Positions 58,301-64,000 of a stretch of DNA of 64,000 nt are shown here, in pieces. The position numbers and the translations under genes are program-made. Below the pieces are notes generated by a model that saw only the letters and a program-made list of their open reading frames with translations, did not search any database and was not told the DNA's origin. The stretch spans positions 74,496,383 through 74,560,382 of the forward strand of contig JAKGHH010000002.1 in assembly GCA_022828595.1 (NCBI GenBank), in the 5' to 3' direction. Within the stretch, counting starts at the first letter, position 1. Every line of letters starts with the position of its first letter. The stretch comes from Nelumbo lutea. Taxonomy: Eukaryota; Streptophyta; Magnoliopsida; Proteales; Nelumbonaceae.

Positions 58301-61300
58301 TCATCTTTTCTATGTTTGCAATTAAACATTAGTGAAGTTCCACTAAAACCCCTGCCACCTACAAAGTGGAACATAAAGACAACTGACATAACTACAATGA
58401 ATTAACATAAATAACATAAAGACAAACACAAATAGAAAGTGGAACCACACTAACAATTATCTCTACACTCCCCCTCCAATTGGGAATAGATATTGGTCAT
58501 TCCCAACTTGTGTAAATCTGTCTCCAACTTGGTCTCTGCAACTTCCTTAGTGAAGAGATCAGCAAGCTGCATATCTGAGGCAATATAGGGAAGACACACT
58601 TCTAGAGATGCAACTCTCTGGGATAAAGTTTCGGTCCACTTCAACATGTTTAGTTTTGTCATGCTGTATTATATTGTGAGCAATGTTAATGGTAGCTTGA
58701 TTGTCGCAATACAGCATTAGAGGCTTCCCATATTCAACACCTAGCTCATCAAGCAAAAATCTCACTTGTACTCAACTTCAGCACTGGAGCGAGCAACAAT
58801 ATTTTGTTTCTTACTTATCCAAGAAACAAGATTTCCCCCTACAAAAGCATAATACCTAGAGGTAGATCTCTTGTCATCAACACATCCAGCCCAATCAACA
58901 TCTGTGTATACCTCTATCTTCATGTGACCATTATTCTTGAAGAGTATGCCTTTGTCTGGGCATCTCTTCAAGTAGGCAAGTATCCTCTCAACCGCAAGAA
59001 GGTAAGCGGTTTTGGGAGAGTGCATATATTGACTAACAACACTTACGACATAAGAAATGTTTGGTCATGTTAAGCAAAGATAAATAAGTTTCCCAACCAA
59101 CCACTGATACATTACTTTGTCTTCAAGAGGCGCTCTACCTTCTGCACTTATCTTATGGTTTTGCTCAATGGGTGTGTCAGTAAGTTTAACTCCTAAATTC
59201 CCAGTTTCTTCTAATAAATCAAGAACGCACTTTCTTTGGGAGTCAAAGATGCCCTGTTTAGATCGGGTTACCTCAATTCCCAAGCAGTAACGTAGTTCTC
59301 CCAAGTCTTTCACTTCAAACTCCTGGTGAAGTAGCTGCTTAAGAGAACTAATCTCACTAGTATCACTTCTTGTCACTACAATATCATCTACATATACAAT
59401 AAGTAGAGTCAAAGAAGAGTGTAATCTGATTGAGCTTGCATATAGCCAAACTTTTCCAAAGTCGGTCTAAATCTATCAAACCAGGTTCTTGGAGACTGTT
59501 TTAACCCATATAAAGCCTTCTTCAGTTGGCAAACCTTATTTCCTGCTTCTGTACTGTAAAATCTAGGGGGTACTGGGTAGCTCCATGTACACCTCCTCTT
59601 GCACATCACCATTGAGGAAGGCATTCTTAGCATTCATTTGGAACAATGGCCATAAGAAATTTGCAGCCAAAAGCAACAAGACTTTGATAATGTTCATCTT
59701 GGCCACTGGTGCAAATGTCTCCAAATAATCTATGCCATAGGTTCGTATGAATCCCTTTGCAACCAATCTAGCCTTATATCTCTCAACGGAGCCATCAATC
59801 AACATTGTATTTCATTGTAAACACCCATCTATACCCAACAAGTTTCTTCCCTTTATGCTAGTCAATTAACTCCTATGTATTGTTTTTAACAAGAGCGTCC
59901 ATTCCCACCTTCATTGCATCCTTCCACTCAAGTATCAACAAGGCTTCCTGCACTGTTCTAGGAATAGAAATAGCAACAATAGATGTTGAAAAAGATTTAT
60001 AGAATGGTGAAAGACAATTATAAGAAAGGAACTAGGAGATATAGTGAGTAGTGGATGAAGTACAATGGTGCTTCCCTTTAAGAATTACAATTGGGAGATC
60101 AAGGTCATCTGAAGGAGGAGGTTGAGGTCAATAGTGATAGGCATATCATCTATAATAATAGGTATAGGAGCTGTGGTGCTTGGATCTAGAGCCGTAGAAG
60201 AGATTGGGGTCAGCCTACACTACTAAGGACCAAAATCAACCTACCTCCACCACCTGTGAAACACCCTCAACTCCTTACACTTCTGACAACCCTATTCACC
60301 ACACACTCCCCTTCAGTGACTGGATTAGGTAACAACACTTATGGGGCTGAAATACTCGTCTCACTACTCTCCCCCTTAGAAGAAACCCTATGATAATAGG
60401 GAACACCCTCATAAAATGTGACATCCATACACATAAACCATCTCCCAGAAAAATGTTCATAACAGCAATATCCCTTTAATTCTATATACCGAAGGAAGAT
60501 ACACTTAGCAGCTTTGGAATCAAATTTGGAGCAATGAGGTCCAAGAATTTGAACAAAACAAGTACACTCAAAGGTTTTAAGGGGAATAGTGAATAGATGC
60601 TTGTTTAGATAATAGTAGGTTTGTTAGAGCCGGCTGTACAAGGGTAGCATAGTCCTTTTATGTTTAGTTATATATGTATTGTTCAGCTGATGTGGCTCTC
60701 ACTTAAGTAAGGGCACAATGGCAATTCTTGTATATCTTAGAAGAGTATAAATAAAGGAAGGGCTGACTAGAGAGATTTGAATTTTTCTCTCTAGTTCGGC
60801 TGTGACCTTTTCTCCTTCTTCTCCTTCTTCTCTCTCTTCGTCTCCTCTTTCTTCTGATATAAACTTATACAACATCTAGTCTGAGTTTTATCAAGGTTAA
60901 ATGGTGTTTTCATGTCTAAAACCCAGGAAGGAGTTCTACTAATGAGGTATACAGCTGTATGGATAACATCCCCCTAGAAACGTATGGGAACATTAGAGTT
61001 CAACATAATGCTTTTAGCTACCTCCAAGATATGTCTATTCTTTCTCTCAGCAACCTCATTTTGTTGAGGAGTATGAGGACAAGTTCTCTGATGGATAACC
61101 CCATAGTCAAGGAAATATGAAGCCAAGGGCTTTGCAAAATACTCCTTGACATTGTCGCATTTGAGAATTTTGATTACAATTCCAAATTGGGTCAATACCA
61201 TCTAATGGAAAGCCCGAGTCAAAGTAGGGACCTCATCTTTAGAGTGCATAAGGTAAACCCATGAGAAATTATTCACAGTCAAGATCAGCCACTCAGAAAT

Positions 61301-62619
61301 TATTCACAGCCAAGGACAACAACCCAAAAGTTATTATCAATTAGGATAATAAGCCTGAAGACTGGAAATACTGATCCTAGGGTTTGAAAACCCTAGAGAA
61401 AATTCAGGGAAAACAGGAATCTGTCAACCGCTCCTTCCAGAACAGTTTAAACTGTTTCTACTCAGTATCCAATCTCAATAAAAAAGGAATACTGATCACT
61501 ACCTTCAATCTTCAGTTTAAACCCTAATCTTGAACTTGCCTATTTTCTCTGATCCTTCCTGGTCACCGGGCACTCTCCAAAGGTCATGCAATCCCTTGGG
61601 CAGCAACTCAAGTCTCCAGCAACCTCCAAGAATCTATCGATGACACAGAACTTCCAGCCCTAGGAAGTTCTCATGCAGCTGACTGGATCAGGCTCACATG
61701 AGAACCCTAATCAACCCAAGGTTGGCTCTGATGCCAACTTGAATAAAAGAAACTATAATCTGCTTGCATTCTGATGTGAATTCAGTATGAAAAGAGAAGA
61801 AAAATAAACAGAGAGCAGAGTAGAAGAAGAGAGAAGAGAAGGAGGAGAAAAAGAAAAAGGGTGTGGTTAGTTTAGTCTTGCCACCCCACTCATCTATTTA
61901 TATGTTTGCAATTAGACATTAGTGAAGTTCCACTAATACCCCTGCTACCTACATAAGAAAGAAAAACATATATAACTGACATAACTACCATGAATTAACA
62001 TAAATAATATAAAATGGGACCACACTAACAACTATCTACATGATCCAATGTAAGAATGTTTTCCAGTGCAAATAACCATGCAAATGCTTCAACCCTTGGA
62101 GGAATTGGACTTCCCCACACCCCTCTGACTTCCGTAGACACCCTGATTTCTAATTAGTCTTATAAAAGGATTTAACGGTGAATTTCCCACTAGCAAACTA
62201 TTTCCACCACCTTTTTCCTGTTCATTTGGTGACACTTCTACTTCTTCCATCTCTAGAACAGAACGATGCATTCCTCAATCTCTCTCCCTAAAAGTAGGAT
62301 GCCAAGTCACATTCACATTTCTAACTTCAAAGCAATCCTTGAATGTTATTTTGAGCTAAGTATTAACTACAAGAAAGATATAACGTTTACTATCCACCTA
62401 GAAAAATTGATGGGCTTTTACACATAGAATAGCTTCTTCTCATTCGATGTATGCATACTAGTATATACTCATATGCACATGATTCAAAATATAAGAGTTG
62501 AGAATAAAATGACACAAACCTGATGCTTCAGGGAATGCAGAAATTTGCACCAGGATACTTGTGACAATTGTGATTGCACATATTGCTGTAAAGTAGATAC
62601 AAAGTGATTGACCTGATGC
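38622..62619 (-). CDS. gamma-tubulin complex component (GCP6-like), C-terminal exons
   Basis: Proteins of this family form gamma-tubulin ring complexes that nucleate microtubules. Four minus-strand exons join in frame: 62619-62520, 50612-50551, 47833-47674, 38792-38622 (stop TGA). The 5' part lies beyond the window. Key stretches are [40 protein letters not shown] with (I)[26 protein letters not shown], and the end [20 protein letters not shown] and [20 protein letters not shown]. The VHMxYLxxxxxICF and [10 protein letters not shown] segments match the C-terminal GCP (Spc97/Spc98) domain, and I recall the plant GCP6 branch as closest. No stops in any exon; all splice phases agree. Introns of 8.9, 2.7 and 11.9 kb hold Copia, LINE and Gypsy DNA. 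Confidence 0.82.
38793..39960. other. intron of the GCP6-like gene, no coding sequence
   Basis: Includes a (CA)n run at about 39499-39523 and hAT-like GGGTTAGG/CCAACCCTA motifs at 39280-39360 and 39540-39600. Nothing else recognised. Confidence 0.45.
39970..42390 (-). mobile_element. Ty1/Copia fragment (3' LTR, RNase H, RT, part of integrase)
   Basis: The LTR at about 39970-40225 reads TGTTAGAGTCGGCCGTAG on the minus strand, with polypurine tract CACTTGAGAGGGAG just upstream. RNase H ([20 protein letters not shown]), RT pieces ([19 protein letters not shown]) and integrase end ([19 protein letters not shown]) follow, broken by stops. Truncated within integrase at about 42390, so gag, protease and the 5' LTR are absent. 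The RT resembles the + strand Copia at 3321-7272. Confidence 0.88.
42391..43090. other. intron sequence without recognised features
   Basis: AT-rich, no coding sequence. Confidence 0.5.
43096..43433 (-). repeat. 3' LTR of the 4.5-kb Copia
   Basis: On the minus strand begins TGTAGAGATAATGGGCC and ends ACAACT. Pairs with 47295-47596. Confidence 0.92.
43594..44055 (-). repeat. 231-bp tandem duplication in Copia RNase H
   Basis: The segment starting AAATGCC(A/G)ATCAACTTC at 43594 recurs at 43825, so the minus-strand YCDNQ / [10 protein letters not shown] region occurs twice. 231 bp equals 77 codons. Confidence 0.85.
45265..46594 (-). pseudogene. Copia gag-protease-integrase remnant
   Basis: Reads [20 protein letters not shown], an internal deletion to [17 protein letters not shown], a protease with [11 protein letters not shown] (the catalytic D-S-G triad changed to D-Y-G), then integrase [20 protein letters not shown]. 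Asp-Tyr-Gly at the protease site would inactivate it. Confidence 0.82.
47295..47596 (-). repeat. 5' LTR of the 4.5-kb Copia
   Basis: Near-identical to 43096-43433 but shorter by internal deletions in the purine-rich part. Confidence 0.92.
47674..47833 (-). CDS. GCP6-like exon
   Basis: Acceptor CTTATAG|A and donor CCCAG|GTGATA. Reads (I)[38 protein letters not shown] and [15 protein letters not shown]. The first base completes Ile with AT from the preceding exon. Confidence 0.87.
47834..48770. other. intron sequence with probable LINE tail
   Basis: About 48516-48570 reads as a minus-strand LINE-style 3' end (TTTTTGATAGTAAATAAAAC). No coding sequence. Confidence 0.4.
48773..48908 (+). mobile_element. 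short retroposon with poly(A) and TSD
   Basis: A 136-bp insert ending CATTTATCAAAAAAAAAAAA, flanked by TACAGTGAAACA (48761-48772) and TACAATGAAACA (48909-48920), 11 of 12 matching. The insert contains a direct repeat CGGGTTGCATGTAACTCTTA at 48773 and 48842. No pol III promoter boxes that I can identify, so it may be a LINE-mobilised RNA scrap rather than a SINE. Confidence 0.65.
48921..50550. other. intron sequence without recognised genes
   Basis: 49730-49810 and 50045-50165 have hAT-MITE-like motifs (GGTTTAGGACTGG, AACCGGTTAGCC). No coding sequence; open frames here are short. Confidence 0.45.
50551..50612 (-). CDS. GCP6-like exon (62 bp)
   Basis: Acceptor CAACAG|GTC and donor ACAT|GTAAGT, a strong 5' splice site. 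Encodes [20 protein letters not shown] plus two bases. Confidence 0.87.
50613..51720. other. intron sequence with inverted-repeat stretch
   Basis: 51140-51350 folds on itself: TTTGCACTAGCACAAATGCA and CCCATGCAAATGAAATTGC surround an AT-rich centre, with CATTTGTACTCCCATACTTT mirroring CATGGGAGTGCAA. Probably a MITE. No coding sequence. Confidence 0.45.
51845..52045 (+). mobile_element. Copia reverse transcriptase scrap
   Basis: Reads [20 protein letters not shown] and [11 protein letters not shown] on the + strand, matching the catalytic YVDDI motif region of plant Copia RT (with C for Y). No LTR found nearby. Confidence 0.7.
52046..52480. other. intron sequence, part duplicated at 56185-56350
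   Basis: 52287-52440 (ACACCAGGCACATG... CCAGGTCTGCTGG) recurs in the same orientation at 56190-56345. Possibly an LTR or UTR remnant. No coding sequence. Confidence 0.5.
52480..52900 (-). mobile_element. Ty3/Gypsy reverse transcriptase-RNase H scrap
   Basis: The minus strand reads [20 protein letters not shown] (the F-x-D-D catalytic box as F-N-D), [14 protein letters not shown], and after a break [20 protein letters not shown]. Truncated on both sides. Confidence 0.85.
52900..53134 (+). mobile_element. L1 LINE zinc-binding domain, left part (split by Gypsy)
   Basis: Reads [40 protein letters not shown] and [10 protein letters not shown], ending RFAPSM at the Gypsy LTR. It resumes at 55377 with FSWSKKRGK. 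Confidence 0.8.
53135..53469 (+). repeat. Gypsy 5' LTR
   Basis: 335 bp, including a tandem repeat of GAACAGAAGGCAGCTAATCA-like units near the start and a (CT)n tract at 53360-53411. Ends GGTTCCTAACA. Confidence 0.92.
53360..53411. repeat. (CT)n microsatellite
   Basis: About 26 CT units inside the Gypsy 5' LTR; the 3' LTR copy (about 55270-55312) is shorter. Confidence 0.95.
53489..54352 (+). CDS. Gypsy gag polyprotein (open frame)
   Basis: 287 codons from ATG 53489. It has an N-terminal coiled-coil-like segment ([20 protein letters not shown]), the capsid-type region [20 protein letters not shown] and [19 protein letters not shown], then YNCEEKF before a stop (TAG at 54350) inside the zinc knuckle CX2C...GHxC. 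The downstream frame continues [20 protein letters not shown]. The gag N-terminus is otherwise intact, so transposition in trans was possible until recently. Confidence 0.85.
   Translation: MANTRNMSVDTRMDQMEVEIHQMSSDLKEMKEGFTALLLRLEQGATNTDRGSQEERSNENSHRTGAATRIAKIDFPIFSSGDPTPWILRAERYFDYHETSGQDRVALASANLEGEAILWFQWYRRGHPRQTWADFTNAMTVRFESSGFEDLDENLAKLRQVGSVIEYQMEFERLAMRVQGWTEKALVGSFVGGLKEELRLEVKAMQPTSVINAAALARLYEDKFSRARKVQRPWGPEARREQERTTAPDKEEGVLGPGQLVPFKWLTWAEMQARRDKGLCYNCEEKF
54353..54987 (+). pseudogene. Gypsy retropepsin-like protease
   Basis: In frame with gag after the TAG: zinc-knuckle remainder, [20 protein letters not shown], then the aspartic protease [18 protein letters not shown] with catalytic D-S-G and the second motif [16 protein letters not shown]. 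Stop at 54985. Pol beyond is deleted. Confidence 0.85.
55053..55371 (+). repeat. Gypsy 3' LTR
   Basis: 319 bp, closely matching the 5' LTR; the main length difference is the (CT)n tract (about 55270-55312). Confidence 0.92.
55377..56183 (+). mobile_element. L1 LINE, right part (RNase H and 3' tail)
   Basis: Continues from 53134: [33 protein letters not shown], RNase H ([20 protein letters not shown] at about 55640, [34 protein letters not shown]), stop, and a 3'UTR ending GTTATTGATCAAAAGAAAAA. 5'-truncated at about 52900, where it meets Gypsy RT. Confidence 0.88.
56185..56430. other. intron sequence duplicated from 52287-52440
   Basis: Contains CCACACCAGGCACATG and GATCCAGGTCTGCTGG, as in 52287-52440, directly after the LINE poly(A). 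Confidence 0.6.
56436..57240 (-). mobile_element. probable retroelement-derived fragment with open frame
   Basis: On the minus strand an open frame (57223-56702, 173 codons) reads [20 protein letters not shown] and [19 protein letters not shown] do not recognise a domain. It is followed by A-rich DNA and a poly(A)-like run (TTTTTTTT at about 56435-56443 on +). The basic linker-like composition and tail suggest LINE ORF1/linker or a retroposed transcript. Not a supported host gene. Confidence 0.4.
57590..58157 (-). mobile_element. L1 LINE zinc-binding domain and 3' end (left part, split by Copia)
   Basis: The minus strand reads [56 protein letters not shown] and then a 3' end. It joins 62046 onward across the Copia insertion: [14 protein letters not shown]. 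Confidence 0.8.
58158..58467 (-). repeat. 3' LTR of the 3.9-kb Copia
   Basis: On the minus strand begins TGTAGAGATAATTG and ends ATTCAAGT. Matches 61737-62040. Confidence 0.92.
58490..59805 (-). pseudogene. Copia reverse transcriptase-RNase H (frameshifted)
   Basis: RT begins [20 protein letters not shown]; after a frameshift near 59600, [20 protein letters not shown], then [12 protein letters not shown] and [20 protein letters not shown]. RNase [13 protein letters not shown] and [20 protein letters not shown]. At least four frameshifts or stops. Confidence 0.86.
60622..60893 (+). repeat. solo LTR nested in the 3.9-kb Copia
   Basis: Begins TGTTAGAGCCGGCTGTAC, ends GAGTTTTATCA, and is flanked by perfect 5-bp AGGTT repeats (60617-60621 and 60894-60898). 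TATA-like GTATAAATAAAGG near 60748. The start resembles the LTR at 39970-40225 (TGTTAGAGTCGGCCGTAG), so it is probably the same Copia family. Confidence 0.9.
61737..62040 (-). repeat. 5' LTR of the 3.9-kb Copia
   Basis: On the minus strand begins TGTAGATAGTTG; near-identical to 58158-58467 with scattered differences. Confidence 0.92.
62046..62300 (-). mobile_element. L1 LINE zinc-binding domain (right part, split by Copia)
   Basis: The minus strand reads [20 protein letters not shown] and NILTLD up to the Copia junction. Upstream it decays beyond recognition. Confidence 0.75.
62520..62619 (-). CDS. GCP6-like exon
   Basis: Acceptor ATCTCAG|G and donor CATCAG|GTTTGT. Encodes [20 protein letters not shown] and [13 protein letters not shown]. 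One leading base belongs to a codon split with an exon beyond 64000. Confidence 0.82.
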
Positions 62620-63460
62620 CTGAGATGATAAGAAAACACTGAGAACAAATTGCATAGGGAAACTTCAAAAGCTGAAGAAATAAAACACATTTATGGGCAA
62701 CAATGTCAGGTTGTTGAAAATTGAAATCCTAACAACAAAAAAATGTTTGCTGAATGATCAATATAAGCCAAGGAGACTCTTTAACCTTTCTTTTCTTAGT
62801 AAGAGGATTTTGAGTCTCATCTTAGTGGAGACCTTAAGCATGTCTAGGTAAAGGTGGAATTCGAAAGCATAAGAGGATTTTGGATGGCTTACAATGTTCC
62901 ATCTGTTCTCATTCATTAACAGTTAGTTTAGAAAACTGGTTTTCCTAGGACCAGATCGTGTGTGGGTCATAGGACTAAAAATTTGAAAGGCAGTTCTTAG
63001 ATGTTTTGAGTCACTGTCCACGTTATAAATAATTGGTTCAGAAATTGAAGGTTAGACATTTCTGGAGGAGTATCTGCAAGGCATCTGAGTTGGGCATCTT
63101 CCTTTTTTTACTTGGGGCTTCCAATGGTGGAAACTGCAAGGATGACAGGAAATTGAGATCCAATTACCCACAGATCAGACAAGAAACAGCTACCTGAAAG
63201 AGACAAGAAAATCCTCCTCATTGTGAACCACCATAGCACTCCCATCTGTTTCCTTTGACAAAACTTGTTCAACCACTTCATCACTTTCATTACTTTTGTT
63301 GCGATTAGCAGCACTAATATCTCCCCTATGAAGAGAAGATTTGGTATCTGTCTCCCCCACAATACCAGTTGAACCATCCAACACCACCTTCTCAACTAAC
63401 ACCTCCACAGATATAAACTCACCTGACCTCCCAACTAAGTAAGAGACTTACCTCTAGGCC
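62620..63460. other. intron sequence; unrecognised minus-strand open frame
   Basis: A minus-strand open stretch (about 63430-63195: EVLVEKVVLDGSTGIVGETD) has no recognised domain and no splice phase linking it to the GCP6-like gene. It could be LINE-derived. Nothing else seen. Confidence 0.35.
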
Positions 63461-64000
63461 ATACAATTGTGACGAGAAGTTCTCCCTAGGTCACAGATGT
63501 AAGAGGCAGCAACTGTTTGTTCTGTAAATGGAGGATAACAAAGAGGGTGAAACACTTGGGCCTGAGCAACAAGAATCGGATTGTGTAGACAAGAGTGATG
63601 AGGCACCAGAGATATCACTTTAGGTTCTAATAGACCAATCTGTGCCAAAAGCAATGCAGGTGGCCTAGACCTGATCACCAGGACGGAACATGGAGGTTCA
63701 GTGTTGATTACCAGGCACTAAACCTGATCACCATCAAAGACAGATTTCCAATTCTAGTCATTGACGAGCTATTGGATGAATTGAAGGGAGCACAGGTTTT
63801 TTTTAAAGCTAGACCTGTGGTCTGGCTATCACCAGATCCAAATTTACATGGATGATGTGCAATAGACCGCTTTTTGAATCCATGAGAGCCACTACTAGTT
63901 CCTTGTCATGCCGTTTGGCTTGACTAATACTCCCTCAACGTTTCAAGCAGCGATGAATGGGATATTTAGGCCATTTCTGAGGTGGTTCCCATTGGCATTC
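63461..64000 (+). mobile_element. degenerate Ty3/Gypsy fragment (zinc knuckle joined to RT)
   Basis: The + strand reads NCDEKFSLGHRCKRQQLFVL (gag knuckle), QESDCVDKSDEAPEISL, then after a deletion [46 protein letters not shown] and [20 protein letters not shown], with several stops. It resembles the Gypsy gag at 53489 but here retains RT and lacks protease. Runs off the window edge. Confidence 0.88.

Larger units (their letters stand above)
58158..62040 (-). mobile_element. Ty1/Copia retrotransposon with both LTRs, gag/protease deleted
   Basis: Left LTR 58158-58467 and right LTR 61737-62040, with a perfect 5-bp duplication TGATC (58153-58157 and 62041-62045). PBS TGGCATCAGAGCC on the minus strand lies inside the right LTR. 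Coding order on the minus strand: integrase (61201-60974, [20 protein letters not shown]), RT (59805-59065: [39 protein letters not shown]) and RNase H (59025-58490). gag and protease are missing between about 61730 and 61260. A solo LTR sits at 60622-60893. Sense orientation in the 11.9-kb GCP6-like intron, inside an L1. Confidence 0.94.

Noticed and set aside
63108..63408. Minus-strand frames as upstream exons of the GCP6-like gene
   Set aside because: No similarity to the GCP domain and no acceptor/donor pair with the right phase to join the exon at 62619.

Overview
The window is nuclear DNA of a flowering plant. Two spliced host genes with GT-AG introns are recognisable, and their very long introns are filled with LTR retrotransposons (Copia, Gypsy), L1- and RTE-type LINEs, hAT- and Mutator-type elements and retroposed gene copies. 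The transposon load and intron lengths suit a woody eudicot or early-diverging angiosperm, but the sequence alone does not fix the species. No bacterial, organellar, tRNA, rRNA or CRISPR features were found.

Host gene 1 (+ strand, about 266-29494) encodes an Sfp-type 4'-phosphopantetheinyl transferase. Seven exons from 838 to 29494 join in frame with correct splice sites, and a probable first exon ends at 375. Three introns are very large: about 8.4, 14.5 and 4.4 kb. Host gene 2 (- strand, 62619 down to 38622, continuing beyond the right edge) encodes the C-terminal part of a gamma-tubulin complex component, most like GCP6. Four exons join in frame and are separated by introns of 8.9, 2.7 and 11.9 kb. 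The two genes are convergent, with about 9.1 kb of AT-rich, repeat-filled DNA between their stop codons.

Layout. 1014-9397: RTE and L1 LINE tails, a truncated + strand Copia (3321-7272) and an L1 fragment. 9463-23980: an L1 tail, a hAT MITE (9945-10401), a Pack-MULE-like element (11495-15063), a foldback element, and a complete antisense Copia (16621-23559). The Pack-MULE-like element carries a mitochondrial small heat-shock protein pseudogene that is itself interrupted by a processed retrocopy of an RGG-box RNA-binding protein gene. The Copia sits inside a LINE and contains an L1 insert and a solo LTR. 24353-28762: L1, a Copia gag fragment and a tandemly duplicated retroposon. 29495-38621: a hAT element containing a 9-bp-TSD MULE MITE, a diverged tandem duplication of about 745 bp, and a LINE fragment. 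38793-47673: two minus-strand Copias. 47834-50550: a short retroposon. 50613-62519: a Copia scrap, a Gypsy RT scrap, an L1 containing a pol-less Gypsy element, and an L1 containing a Copia (58158-62040) that in turn contains a solo LTR. 63461-64000: a degenerate Gypsy fragment.

The host genes have no evident functional link. The interest lies in how two conserved single-copy-type genes tolerate this nested insertion history, and in the layered gene capture at 11.5-15.1 kb. I saw no undescribed enzymatic or defence system.
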